A DNA stretch of 64,000 bases from NCBI RefSeq assembly GCF_013371465.1, contig NZ_JABWDU010000002.1, positions 310,001 to 374,000 of the forward strand. The letters run 5' to 3'. The notes under the pieces were generated by a model. That model searched no databases. It was not told where the DNA came from and saw only the letters and a list, made by a program, of their open reading frames with translations. The position numbers and the translations under genes are program-made. This DNA comes from Ensifer oleiphilus (GTDB taxonomy: Bacteria; Pseudomonadota; Alphaproteobacteria; Rhizobiales; Rhizobiaceae). Below are positions 43,541 through 52,933 of this stretch, in pieces (the first letter of the stretch is position 1; every line of letters begins with the position of its first letter).

Positions 43541-44308
43541 GGCCGAGTGACCGGGAAATCCGAAGCTCCTGGTTGGCGCGTGTCGATATCACAAGACCGC
43601 GACGCACCTTCGCGCGACATGCCCGAAAAAGCGAAAACCGCATCGACCTCTTATCGAGGGATGCGGCTTCCAAAAAACGCTGGTCACTCCGGAAAAACAC
43701 ACCGAAGGTTCGCTCAAACCCGGGACGCACTACCTTGATCCGGGTCGGCGGCCGTTTCCCGCCGCGCAACAACAATTAGCCGGACATCGTTACCGGATGG
43801 TTATTGAGGATTTAACGAAAGATGAATCGCGGCTTTTTTTGAACTTTTTTCGCGACATCGGCAGAAAATACCGGTGACGCATTCGCGACAGGAAAAGTCC
43901 TGATTGCAACAGATCGAAAATGGGCATCGCGGCGACCGCTATATTTTGCGGCACTAATTGTCGCAAATGCTTAAATTTGGGACCACCGCAGCCGAAAAAA
44001 TCCCCTTTTATCATGTCGCAGACAGACGCCGCCGGTATCCGGACCCGGCCGTTTTCCGATTCAAGAGGTTGATTTCCCAACGAGAATACTTAGGCTTGCA
44101 ACACGGTATAGAGGAGATCCGGCCGGCGACAGGGTTCCGCGGCAAGGACACAAACAATTCCCATGACCGCCGCAGCGGGGGCTACCCTTGGCTTGTCTTT
44201 TGCCGAACCCCAGGCTGCTCATTTGGTTCGGGTGAACGGGATGCGAGGGCGTCCCCACGATACCCGTTTGATCGTTGGCTGCAGTTAAAGACTGGGAGGT
44301 CTTGCAAC
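43541..44308. other. Long leader/intergenic region upstream of the betaine-type transporter
   Basis: 768 bp with no supported gene. It includes an AT-rich part (about 43790-44010) with T-runs such as GGCTTTTTTTGAAC, then a GC-richer leader to the ribosome site GGGAGGT at 44293. I looked for glycine and other riboswitch cores and found none. The promoter of the transporter operon must lie here. Confidence 0.4.
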
Positions 44309-45307
44309 ATGAAGAAACTCCTCGCTTCCACCATCCTCGCCGCGGGCCTGTATGCCTTGGCGGGTTCCGCGCAAGCCGCGGAATGCGGAGAAGTCAGCAT
44401 TGCCGAGATGAACTGGGCGTCGGCGGGCGTTGCCGCTCACGTGGACAAGTTCATTCTGGAAAACGGCTACGGTTGCACCGTGACGCTGGTCACCGGCGAC
44501 ACCATGCCGACCTTTGCCTCCATGAACGAAAAGGCCCAGCCGGATATGGCGCCGGAACTGTGGGTCAACGCCGTCCGCACGCCGCTCGACGCGGCCATCA
44601 AGGAAGGCCGGCTGATCGAAGCTGCGAAGATCTTGAGCGAAGGCGGCGTCGAAGGCTGGTGGATCCCGAAATTCCTCGCCGATGCCCACCCCGACATCAA
44701 GACCGTGCAGGACGCCTTGAAACACCCTGAGCTTTTCCCGGCGCCGGAAGACGCCTCGAAGGCCGCCGTGCACAATTGCCCGTCGGGCTGGAACTGCCAG
44801 GTCTCGACCGCCAACCTCTACAAGGCAATCGAGGCTGAAAAGCTCGGCTTCCAGCTGGTCGACACCGGCTCGGCCGCCGGCCTCGACGGCTCGATCGCCA
44901 ATGCTTTCGCCAAGAAGACCGGCTGGCTCGGATATTACTGGGCACCGACCGCCATTCTCGGCAAATACGAGATGACCCGCCTCTCCTTCGGCGTCGACCA
45001 CGACAAGAAGGAATGGGACGCCTGCTCGGCCGTACCCGATTGCCCGAGCCCGAAGGTCAACTCCTACCCGGTCTCCGACGTCTTCACGGTCGTGACCAAG
45101 TCCTTCGCCGACAAGGCCGGCGTTGCCATGGACTACGTCAAGGCGCGCAAATGGGACAACGGCACCGTCAACAAGGTTCTTGCCTGGATGGATGAGAACC
45201 AGGGCACGAACGAGGATGCCGCAAAGCATTTCCTCGAAGAGTTCCCCGACATGTGGACCCAGTGGGTCGCACCCGATGTTGCCGAAAAGGTAAAGGCTGC
45301 GCTCTGA
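44309..45307 (+). CDS. Periplasmic substrate-binding protein, betaine/choline-type ABC transporter
   Basis: 332 residues. Signal peptide 1-23 (MKKLLASTILAAGLYALAGS, cleavage after AQA). Mature protein is an OpuAC-type binding protein: ECGEVSIAEMNWASAGVAAHV, PDMAPELWVNAV, NCPSGWNCQVSTANLYKAI and TGWLGYYWAPTAILGKYEM, rich in the aromatic residues that cage quaternary ammonium groups. Closest in build to rhizobial HutX/ChoX/proline-betaine binding proteins; sequence alone does not choose between histidine, choline and betaines. Followed by permease and ATPase genes. GGGAGGT ribosome site. Confidence 0.9.
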   Translation: MKKLLASTILAAGLYALAGSAQAAECGEVSIAEMNWASAGVAAHVDKFILENGYGCTVTLVTGDTMPTFASMNEKAQPDMAPELWVNAVRTPLDAAIKEGRLIEAAKILSEGGVEGWWIPKFLADAHPDIKTVQDALKHPELFPAPEDASKAAVHNCPSGWNCQVSTANLYKAIEAEKLGFQLVDTGSAAGLDGSIANAFAKKTGWLGYYWAPTAILGKYEMTRLSFGVDHDKKEWDACSAVPDCPSPKVNSYPVSDVFTVVTKSFADKAGVAMDYVKARKWDNGTVNKVLAWMDENQGTNEDAAKHFLEEFPDMWTQWVAPDVAEKVKAAL

Positions 45308-45322
45308 TTTCAGCTGATGCTG

Positions 45323-45351
45323 CAGGCGCCCGCGTGAAAAGCGGTCGCCTG
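45323..45351 (+). other. Hairpin between binding-protein and permease genes
   Basis: CAGGCG and CGCCTG pair around a GC-rich centre 16 bases after the stop codon. Such hairpins commonly stabilise the highly expressed binding-protein mRNA relative to the permease. No T-run follows. The remaining gap to 45581 holds no gene. Confidence 0.4.
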
Positions 45352-45581
45352 TATCGGCGCCTCCGCCATCGGGCAAGGTCACCGGCATGGCGCTCGATGC
45401 TCCCGACGACGAACGGGAGCCGTTCGCGTCGCATTCAGGTAAGCGGGCGTCACGTTCCGCTGTCACATTCCTCACGCCGGGACCCGAAGAGGTCACCAGC
45501 TAAGTCTGCGCAAGGATCGGCAATGACAGGCCCAAAGACGCAGTCGGCGTCATAAGACTTCCGGCCAAGAAGGGGAAAAAT

Positions 45582-46493
45582 ATGGCATCCATCTGCAGTG
45601 TCTTGCCAGCGTTGCTTTGCAAGTTCCCTGCCATTGACGACGGAACGATCCGGCTCGCCCGCAAGACCATCGACGATGGCTTCAAGGGTTTCGTCCGCTC
45701 CTATGGCGACGCCATCGACACGGTGGTGCAGCCGCTCCAATGGTTTTTGAACTATCTCGAAGGCGCGTTCGTGGCGTCGCCCTGGATCCTCGTGCTGATC
45801 GTCATGGTGGCCGTGGTCTATTACGGCAGCCGCAACATCAACATCACCATCGGAACGGCGCTGTCGATGATCGCCATCGGCCTCGTCGGCCTGTGGAACG
45901 ACACGATGATCACGCTCGCAATGGTCACCGTCTGCACACTGATTTCTATCCTGATCGGCATTCCGATCGGCATTCTGATGGCCCGTTCCGATCGGGTGCA
46001 GTCGATCGTCAATCCGGTGCTCGACGTGATGCAGACGATGCCGAGCTTCGTCTACCTCATCCCGGTGGTCATGATTTTCGGCATCGGCAAGGTTCCGGGC
46101 CTGATCGCCGTCGTTATCTACGCCGTGCCGCCGATGATCAGGCTCACCAATCTCGGCATTCGCCTCGTCGACCAGGAGGTGCTGGAAGCCGCCGACGCCT
46201 TCGGCTCGTCCGCCTGGCAGAAGCTGAAGAACGTGCAGATGCCGCTGGCGCTGCCCACGATCATGGCCGGCATCAACCAGACCATCATGATGTCGCTGGC
46301 GATGGTCGTCGTCGCATCGATGATCGGCGTCGGCGGTCTCGGCAAGAATGTACTGCAGGCGATCGCCAACCAGTTTTTCACCGTCGGTTTCCTCAACGGC
46401 TTCGCCCTTGTCGGTATCGCCATCATTTTCGACCGTACCAGCCAGGCCTTCGGCAGGCGGCTGCAGAAGCATTCGGAGGTTATCCATGGCTAG
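45582..46493 (+). CDS. ABC transporter permease, betaine/choline-type (OpuAB/ProW-like)
   Basis: 303 residues, about six membrane helices after a long N-terminal stretch (FKGFVRSYGDAIDTVVQPLQWFLNYLEG). The EAA loop that contacts the ATPase is visible as VLEAADAFGSSAWQKLKNVQMP near 200-221, and MASMIGVGGLGKNVLQ-like residues follow. Good ribosome site GAAGGGGAAA. Its end overlaps the ATPase gene by 8 nt. Confidence 0.93.
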   Translation: MASICSVLPALLCKFPAIDDGTIRLARKTIDDGFKGFVRSYGDAIDTVVQPLQWFLNYLEGAFVASPWILVLIVMVAVVYYGSRNINITIGTALSMIAIGLVGLWNDTMITLAMVTVCTLISILIGIPIGILMARSDRVQSIVNPVLDVMQTMPSFVYLIPVVMIFGIGKVPGLIAVVIYAVPPMIRLTNLGIRLVDQEVLEAADAFGSSAWQKLKNVQMPLALPTIMAGINQTIMMSLAMVVVASMIGVGGLGKNVLQAIANQFFTVGFLNGFALVGIAIIFDRTSQAFGRRLQKHSEVIHG

Positions 46494-47532
46494 TCACGCG
46501 ATCGAGGTGAAGAACCTCTACAAGATCTTCGGCCCCAACGGCGGCGACTATGTCGATGCGGTCAAGCGGGGCCTCGGCAAAGCTGAACTCAACGAGAAGC
46601 ACGGCCACGTGCTCGGCCTGCAGGACATCAACATCTCGATGCCGGCCGGCGGCGTGATGGTGGTCATGGGGCTTTCGGGCTCCGGCAAGTCGACACTGAT
46701 CCGCCACATCAACCGGCTGATCGACCCGACGGCAGGCGAAGTGCTCTATGACGGCGTCGACGTCTGCAAGATGAGCGACAACGACCTGCGCGAATTTCGC
46801 CGCCACAAGACGGCGATGGTGTTCCAGAAATTCGCGCTGCTGCCGCACCGTACCGTTCTCGACAACACCGTCTATGGCCTGGAGATCCAGGGCGTCGGCA
46901 AGGCGGAAAGCGAAAAGCGCGCGCGCGGCTGGATCGACCGCGTCGGCCTGCAGGGCTTCGAGAACCACTACCCGAACCAGCTGTCCGGCGGCATGCAGCA
47001 GCGCGTGGGCCTCGCCCGGGCGCTCACCAACGACGCCGACATTCTCCTGATGGACGAAGCCTATTCGGCGCTCGATCCGCTGATCCGCGTCGACATGCAG
47101 ACCGTGCTTCTCGATCTGCAGAAGGAATTGAAGAAGACCGTGGTGTTCATCACCCACGATCTCGACGAGGCGCTGAGGCTCGGTGACAAGATCGCCATCC
47201 TGCGCGACGGCCGTGTGGTACAGCAGGGAACGGGCCAGCAGATCGTGCTGTCACCCGCCGACGACTACATCACCGCTTTCGTCAAGGAAGTGAACCGCGG
47301 CCGCGTCATCAATGTCGAGACGATCATGCGGCCGCTTTCGGGCAATCCGGAAGGTATGCCGCTGGAGATGGGCATGGTGCTCGAATCCGCGGCGCGCGCC
47401 ATGACCGGCGCCCACGTCAACTCGGCCCATGTGGTCGACGCGAACGGCCGCCCGATCGGCGCGCTCGACCTGCCGACGATCATCTCGGCGATGGTGACGC
47501 CCACCAGCCATGAGGACAAGAGAGCCGCTTAA
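46486..47532 (+). CDS. ABC transporter ATPase, betaine/choline-type (OpuAA/ProV-like)
   Basis: 348 residues. Walker A MGLSGSGKSTLIRHINRL, Q-loop VFQKFALLPHRTVLDN, signature LSGGMQQRVGLARAL, Walker B ILLMDEAYSALDPLIR. The C-terminal part (280-348) looks like a single, partial CBS module (ARAMTGAHVNSAHVVDANGRPIGALDLP). N-terminal KIFGPNGGDYVDAVKRGLGKAEL is typical of ProV/OpuAA. Completes the SBP-permease-ATPase operon. Confidence 0.95.
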   Translation: MASHAIEVKNLYKIFGPNGGDYVDAVKRGLGKAELNEKHGHVLGLQDINISMPAGGVMVVMGLSGSGKSTLIRHINRLIDPTAGEVLYDGVDVCKMSDNDLREFRRHKTAMVFQKFALLPHRTVLDNTVYGLEIQGVGKAESEKRARGWIDRVGLQGFENHYPNQLSGGMQQRVGLARALTNDADILLMDEAYSALDPLIRVDMQTVLLDLQKELKKTVVFITHDLDEALRLGDKIAILRDGRVVQQGTGQQIVLSPADDYITAFVKEVNRGRVINVETIMRPLSGNPEGMPLEMGMVLESAARAMTGAHVNSAHVVDANGRPIGALDLPTIISAMVTPTSHEDKRAA

Positions 47533-47725
47533 GGCAGGTCCGCAATAGAGATCATGGGCGCCCGGCATTTTCTCCGAAAGGAACGTGCCGCGGCGCCCAT
47601 CCTGTTTCGGCTCTCGGCGCCATCGCTCGATATGCGAGGCCGCTTGGGGGGAAGTACTGTACTTACCCGTCGGGCGCAGGCCTATGTCAGCCTCGCAATG
47701 ATAGAGAGCGACGTGTCGCCGGCCC

Positions 47726-48592
47726 TTAGTTGGTCTTCGTCGTTTCGGCTGCGGCCGGCTCTACGGTGCTTGCGGACGAGAGCGAATCCTTCGTGGCAGG
47801 GAAATACTTGTCGAGCAGGCCGATCATCTGGTTGTCACGCTTCTCAGCGGTCTCGCCGCCCATGACGACGCCGACGAGGCGCTTGCCGTCGCGGGTTGCC
47901 GAGGTGACCAGGTTATAGCCCGACGCCTTTGTGTAACCGGTCTTGATACCGTCGGAACCCTCATAGCGGTTCATCACGCCGTTGTGGCCGCGAAGCTTCA
48001 TGCCCCTGAACTCGATCCTGCGGTTCGAAAACAGCGCAAACTCTTCCGGGAAATCACGCATGAGCGAAATGCCGAGCGTCGCCATGTCACGCGCCGTCGT
48101 CACCTGCTCCGGATCGGGCAGACCATTGGCGTTCTTGAACACGGTGCGGGTCATGCCGAGCTGGTGTGCCTTCTCGGTCATCACCTTGGCGAACGCCGTT
48201 TCCGTACCGGCCAGCTGCTCGCCGATAGCAATGGATGCATCATTGGCCGACAGCACGATCATGCCCATCACGGCTTCGCGCACAGACACGGTACGCCCGA
48301 CGCCGACGGCCAGCTTGAAGGGCTCTTTGCTGTTGGCATTTTCCGACATGGTCAACCGCTGGTCCCAGGTCAGCCTGCCGTCGCGAAGTGCTTCGAATGC
48401 CAGATAGATCGTCATCATCTTGGTCAAGGACGCGGGGTAGTTCAGCTCGTCGGCATTTTCGGCCTCAAGGACCGTGCCCGTCTGCGCGTCCAGAACGAAA
48501 TGGGCCTTTCCGGCGAAAGCGGAGGACGCACCGCCAAGCAGCAGACCGAGTGATACCGCGGCCGACGCGAGTGTCCGGAGTGTAAAATGCAT
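47726..48592 (-). CDS. D-alanyl-D-alanine carboxypeptidase (DacA/PBP5-like)
   Basis: 288 residues, exported (signal peptide 1-28, ...GGASSAFA). Penicillin-binding motifs in order: SxxK as SLTK near 55-58, SxN as SAN near 115, and KTG as KTGYTK near 218. It trims the terminal D-Ala of peptidoglycan pentapeptides. Unlike full PBP5 it ends after the catalytic domain with a short Ser/Ala/Thr-rich tail and no obvious C-terminal amphipathic anchor. Convergent with the transporter operon. Confidence 0.93.
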   Translation of the reverse strand: MHFTLRTLASAAVSLGLLLGGASSAFAGKAHFVLDAQTGTVLEAENADELNYPASLTKMMTIYLAFEALRDGRLTWDQRLTMSENANSKEPFKLAVGVGRTVSVREAVMGMIVLSANDASIAIGEQLAGTETAFAKVMTEKAHQLGMTRTVFKNANGLPDPEQVTTARDMATLGISLMRDFPEEFALFSNRRIEFRGMKLRGHNGVMNRYEGSDGIKTGYTKASGYNLVTSATRDGKRLVGVVMGGETAEKRDNQMIGLLDKYFPATKDSLSSASTVEPAAAETTKTN

Positions 48593-49034
48593 GATGTTCT
48601 TCTCGTTTGAGGCTATCGATCAGCGCGCGAAATTCGCGGGCAGGCTGGCGACTACATAAGTGCGCCCTTTTACAGGGATCGCCAGCTGGCCGCAATCGCC
48701 TATGGGCTGCGGCTTTTCGTCGTGAACACCCGCCCAGATTCAGCCACAATGGCTTCCCTCGACGATGGGCTTGCGCCTGAGATCGAACCTTTCTGGCCAT
48801 GCGCCAGCACCGTGCCTCCATCGGCAGCGACTTTGCCAAGGCAAGGCAAAAAGAGGTCGGCACCGCGATATGGTCCCGGAATGAGGCGATGCCTCGTTTC
48901 ACTCGACCTTAACCCAATTGCGCCATGTTGACGGCAAGTCTTGGGCCCGCTCGGCGCGGCTGCGGACATAGACTGCAAAACAGAAGGTGGCGCCCTGTTG
49001 GCGGCGTCCTTGCCCCAGCAATCCCGGCGCCCCC
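48593..49034. other. Intergenic region between divergent carboxypeptidase and O-antigen-ligase-like genes
   Basis: 442 bp of GC-rich sequence without a supported gene; it should hold both promoters. No repeat or recognisable operator found. Confidence 0.4.
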
Positions 49035-50384
49035 ATGCAAGTGACCCCTGCCACGGCAAACTCTCCCTCACGACGGCACCCGGTGCCGGCGGGGTTGAGC
49101 GACGACGCGGGGCTCGCACAGCTGACCCGGCATCTGGCGTCGCTCCTGTCCGGCTTCGGGCTTTTTCTCATGGTCTTCACGCTCATGCCCTTTCAGGGTG
49201 CCGTGGAGACCGACCCGAATGCCGCCAACGACGGCAACATCATCAACCAGGTCGGCTACATCGTGCTCGGCGCAGTCTACCTCTTTGCGATGTTGCTCGT
49301 GGTCGACAAGCGGGTGCTGGCACGGCTCGTCTCGCCGGTCTGGGTGGCGATCTTCGCCATCGCCTACTTCTCGTGCCTGCAGTCCTACGATCCGGTAGCA
49401 TCGGCCCGTGGCCTGACGCTCAGCCTCGTGGCGATGATCATGGTGGCGGGCGTGCTGGTTTTGCCGCGCAGCGAGGAGGATTTCGTTCATGCCGGCGCAA
49501 ATGCCATCCTGCTGCTCATCCTCATCGACTATGCGGCACTCGTCGTGGCGCCGGACCTCGCCATTCATTCGGCCGCCGGCGGCGAGCCCTGGCATGCGGG
49601 CTTCTGGCGCGGGCATCTCCTGCACAAGAACGTCTCGGCGCCTGTCTTTTCCATCCTGTGCATATTCGGCATCTATTGCCTGCGCTCGGGTGCGCCGCTG
49701 CGCGGCTGGGCGATCACGCTGCTTGCCGCCAATTTCGTGCTGCACACCGGCTCGAAGACGACCATCGGCTTCCTGCCGATCGCCATCGGCCTGGTTCTTG
49801 CCGGTCGCGCGGTGCGCAGCCCCGGGCTGATGATCCTCGCTCATCTCGTCATGTCCGTGCTGGTCTTCGGGCTCACGCTTGGTACCATCTATTCCGACAC
49901 CTTGCTCTCAGCGACCAAGGCGATCATCGACGACGCCACCTTCACCGGTCGCGACGACATCTGGAAGTTCGCGAGCGCCAGCATCGCCGAGCGCCCCTTG
50001 TTCGGCCAGGGCTACGCCAGTTTCTGGCTGTCGCCGGTCATCATGGGCATGGAAGCGAATTTCGAAGCGAGCTGGGACGTGCGCGGCATCGTCACCGGCC
50101 ACAACAGCTACCTCGACGCGGCCCTCACATTCGGCCTGCCGGGCGGCATCGCGATCAGCCTGCTTCTCTTCGTCAAACCGCTTTTCGACTACATCCGCGC
50201 CTCGCGCCGCCCGGAGGGACGCGCATTTGCCGATTTCTGCGTGATGGTCGTCATCTTCATGACCTATAACGCCATGCTCGAAAGCTTCTTCCTCAACCGC
50301 GCCGACCCGATGTGGCTGTTGACTGCGCTCGCGATCTTCGGCCTCGGTCTTGCCGGCCGCATGGGGATGCGCCACCAACAATAG
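49035..50384 (+). CDS. O-antigen ligase / Wzy-like (ExoQ-type) polysaccharide protein
   Basis: 449 residues from ATG 49035, about eleven membrane helices with a large periplasmic loop. Family landmarks are GFWRGHLLHKNVSAPVFSILC, LHTGSKTTIGFLP, DDATFTGRDDIWKFASASIAERPLFGQGYASFW and VTGHNSYLDAALTFGLPGGI, matching the Wzy_C/ExoQ group that polymerises or ligates surface polysaccharide repeat units. A longer frame upstream is not family-like. No other polysaccharide genes are adjacent. Confidence 0.85.
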   Translation: MQVTPATANSPSRRHPVPAGLSDDAGLAQLTRHLASLLSGFGLFLMVFTLMPFQGAVETDPNAANDGNIINQVGYIVLGAVYLFAMLLVVDKRVLARLVSPVWVAIFAIAYFSCLQSYDPVASARGLTLSLVAMIMVAGVLVLPRSEEDFVHAGANAILLLILIDYAALVVAPDLAIHSAAGGEPWHAGFWRGHLLHKNVSAPVFSILCIFGIYCLRSGAPLRGWAITLLAANFVLHTGSKTTIGFLPIAIGLVLAGRAVRSPGLMILAHLVMSVLVFGLTLGTIYSDTLLSATKAIIDDATFTGRDDIWKFASASIAERPLFGQGYASFWLSPVIMGMEANFEASWDVRGIVTGHNSYLDAALTFGLPGGIAISLLLFVKPLFDYIRASRRPEGRAFADFCVMVVIFMTYNAMLESFFLNRADPMWLLTALAIFGLGLAGRMGMRHQQ

Positions 50385-50417
50385 TCGCCGGTCGACCGCA
50401 CGGAAGCTTGCAAAGAC

Positions 50418-50433
50418 ATAAAGATATCTTTAT
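50418..50433. promoter_or_regulatory. Perfect 16-bp palindrome upstream of the BHMT-like gene
   Basis: ATAAAGATATCTTTAT is its own reverse complement and lies 35-50 bp upstream of the start codon in an AT-rich patch, a classic repressor site position. AAAGATATCTTT-type palindromes are associated with ArsR-family methionine-cycle regulators (SahR type) in Proteobacteria; I am not certain of the exact rhizobial consensus. Confidence 0.65.
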
Positions 50434-50467
50434 ATCTCATTGCATTCATTCTAGCCGGGAAAAGCCG

Positions 50468-51484
50468 ATGACCCTTGCCGCCAACGTTCTGTCCGATCTC
50501 ATCGCCGAAAAGGGCGTCCTTCTTGCCGACGGCGCCACCGGGACGTCGCTGTTTGCGATGGGCCTCGAAGCTGGCGAGGCACCTGAGATCTGGAACGAGA
50601 CCCGGCCGGAGAACATCACCAAGCTGCACCAGGACTTCGTCGATGCCGGCGCCGACATCATCCTGACCAATTCCTTCGGCGGCACCCGCCACCGCCTGAA
50701 ACTTCACCACGCCCAGGATCGTGTCCACGACCTCAACAGGCGCGCAGCCGAGATCGCCCGCGCCGTCGCCGACAAGGCGCCGCGCAAGGTCATCACCGCA
50801 GGCTCGGTTGGCCCGACCGGCGAACTGTTGATACCGCTCGGCGCTCTGTCCTATGAGGATGCGGTCGCGGCCTTCGTCGAACAGATCGAAGGCCTCAAGG
50901 CCGGCGGTGCCGAAGTTGCCTGGATCGAGACCATGTCCTCGCCCGACGAGATCCGTGCCGCCGCCGAAGCCGCCGCCAAGGTCGGCCTGCCCTATGTCTA
51001 TACCGGCTCGTTCGACACCGCCGGCAAGACCATGATGGGCCTGCACCCCAAGGACATCCACGATGTCGTCAAGGATCTGGGCGAAGGCCCGGTCGCCGTC
51101 GGCGCCAACTGCGGCGTCGGCGCGTCCGACATCCTCTCCTCACTGCTCGACATGACCGCGGCAAACCCCGAAGCGACAGTGATCGTCAAGGGCAATTGCG
51201 GCATTCCCGAATTCCGCGGCTCCGAGATCCACTATTCCGGCACACCGCCGCTGATGGCCGAATATGCACGGCTGGCAGCAGACGCCGGCGCCCGGATCAT
51301 CGGCGGCTGCTGCGGCACCACCTGCGGCCACCTCGCCGCCATGCGCGTGGCCCTCGACGAGCATTCGCTGCGCGAGCGCCCATCGCTCGACATCATCATC
51401 GAAAGGATCGGTCCGTTGCGCAACAAGACCGCCAACGAAGGCCCGTCGGCACCGGCTCGCGAGCGGCGCAGCCGCCGCGGATAA
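50468..51484 (+). CDS. Betaine-homocysteine S-methyltransferase-like enzyme
   Basis: 338 residues from ATG 50468. Homocysteine methyltransferase barrel: LLADGATGTSLFAMGL at the start, NSFGGTRHRLK, the first zinc Cys in GANCGVGASD near 218 and the paired zinc cysteines in GGCCGTTCGHLAAM near 280. The sequence fits rhizobial BmtB-type betaine-homocysteine methyltransferase, making methionine from betaine (or another methyl donor). Preceded by a perfect palindrome, followed by an intrinsic terminator, so it is monocistronic. Confidence 0.88.
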   Translation: MTLAANVLSDLIAEKGVLLADGATGTSLFAMGLEAGEAPEIWNETRPENITKLHQDFVDAGADIILTNSFGGTRHRLKLHHAQDRVHDLNRRAAEIARAVADKAPRKVITAGSVGPTGELLIPLGALSYEDAVAAFVEQIEGLKAGGAEVAWIETMSSPDEIRAAAEAAAKVGLPYVYTGSFDTAGKTMMGLHPKDIHDVVKDLGEGPVAVGANCGVGASDILSSLLDMTAANPEATVIVKGNCGIPEFRGSEIHYSGTPPLMAEYARLAADAGARIIGGCCGTTCGHLAAMRVALDEHSLRERPSLDIIIERIGPLRNKTANEGPSAPARERRSRRG

Positions 51485-51507
51485 TCGCGCCCAAGATCGA
51501 CAAGACA

Positions 51508-51541
51508 AACGCTCCGGCATCATCCGATCCGGAGCGTTTTT
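51508..51541 (+). terminator. Intrinsic terminator after the BHMT-like gene
   Basis: AACGCTCCGG (51508-51517) pairs with CCGGAGCGTT (51529-51538) across an 11-base loop, followed by a T-run and TCG. Confidence 0.88.
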
Positions 51542-51718
51542 CGTTTGTGGTATCCTGACCGAATGCGTGCAAGCGCTTGTTCGGGAGCAAGGCCTGTCAT
51601 CTGCCAGCGGTATCGTCGGTCGACATCGGCACTTCGCGCTCGGTCACTCCGTCGTCTTCAGCCGCACCGAAAGCGGTCATGGTGATGCACTGTCGATGCC
51701 TGATGGCGCCCGCGGAAC

Positions 51719-52873
51719 TCAGGCGCTTCGTTTCACCGCACCACCAGCATGGAGATGTTCGCGCCAGGCCCCGAGCCCGACCTCGATCTTCTTGCGACCG
51801 AAGCCGACACGAAAACGATCCGGGGCCACGGGCAACAGGTCGGACACGAACAGGCTTGATGGCAGCAGCAGGACGCCCGCCTCCTCCACCAGACGACGGC
51901 AATGCGTTTCGACGCCATCGGACCCAAGATAGCGGGCGAAACCGACGCAGCCACCATCCGGGTCCCGCCATTCGTAAAGGTCGGGGAATTCGGCAAAGAA
52001 GGCACCAAGCTTTTGAAGGTTTTCGGTGCAAAGCGCGCGGTTGCGGTCAAGCAGACGCTCGCGCGCCTTGAGCGCGATGGTCGCAAGCACCTCTGAGGGC
52101 CGCGAATTGCAGATCGACAGGTAGTGCTTCATTTTCTCCATGCGCTCGAGCAGGTGATGATCGCGGCAGGCGATCCAGCCGATGCGCAGGCCCGGCAGGC
52201 CATAGGCCTTGGACATGACGTTGAGCGAAATGCCGCGCTCGAACAGTTCGGCCGCTTGCGGCAATCTCAGCACCGGGTCGCGCTCCAGCCCGCGATAGAC
52301 CTCGTCGCTGAAAAGGTGGATGCCGCGTTCGGCGCAGAGTTCGGCGAGCGCCTTGAATGTCTGATGATCGGCGATCGAGCCGGTCGGGTTGTTGGGGAAG
52401 TTGACGGCGATCAGTTTTGTATTCGGCTTCAGGGCGGCGCGCACGTCGGCGATATCGAGGCGCCAGTTGTTTTCGGGGCGCAGCGGCACGCCGGTGACCG
52501 AGGCCGCGATCGTGACCGGGAGCGTCTCCATCGACTGGTAGTTGGGCACAGTTACAATGGCATGGTCCCCAGGACCGAGCAGCGCCATCATGGCGCAGTA
52601 AAGCCCCTCCTCCGCCCCGGCAAAGCAGAGGATATCCGCAGCCGAAAGCCCCTGATAGGTCGAAGCAATCGCTGAGCGCAACGCCGGCGCGCCATAGGTC
52701 TCGGTATAGCGGAGCGTCAGCTTGTCCCAGGCCTCCCGGTCCGTATCGTCGGCCAGCGCCAGCAATTCGCCCATGCCGATGGTTTCGGCATCGCTGGCGG
52801 TCATATGGTGGCGCGCCTTGAACTCCCAGCGGGAGAAATGCGTTTCGAGGCGGAAGTCTGGCAATGTGGTCAT
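51719..52873 (-). CDS. PLP-dependent aminotransferase, class I/II
   Basis: 384 residues. Fold-type I aminotransferase with NFPNNPTGSIADHQTFKAL, the DEVYRGLE aspartate segment and the PLP-lysine SKAYGLPGLRIGW near 230. N-terminal FRLETHFSRWEFKARHHMTASDAETI resembles the capreomycidine-synthase/VioD-like and alanine-type aminotransferases. It lies 60 bp downstream of, and on the same strand as, the YheO-type regulator, so they may share control. Substrate unknown. Confidence 0.88.
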   Translation of the reverse strand: MTTLPDFRLETHFSRWEFKARHHMTASDAETIGMGELLALADDTDREAWDKLTLRYTETYGAPALRSAIASTYQGLSAADILCFAGAEEGLYCAMMALLGPGDHAIVTVPNYQSMETLPVTIAASVTGVPLRPENNWRLDIADVRAALKPNTKLIAVNFPNNPTGSIADHQTFKALAELCAERGIHLFSDEVYRGLERDPVLRLPQAAELFERGISLNVMSKAYGLPGLRIGWIACRDHHLLERMEKMKHYLSICNSRPSEVLATIALKARERLLDRNRALCTENLQKLGAFFAEFPDLYEWRDPDGGCVGFARYLGSDGVETHCRRLVEEAGVLLLPSSLFVSDLLPVAPDRFRVGFGRKKIEVGLGAWREHLHAGGAVKRSA

Positions 52874-52933
52874 ATCGGGGTCCTCCAGTCGCTCCCGTCC
52901 CGCTGACGGGCGACATGATTGTCTTCGTCGTGG

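Noticed and set aside
43541-44308. Glycine-type riboswitch in the transporter leader
   Set aside because: No tandem aptamer core could be recognised.
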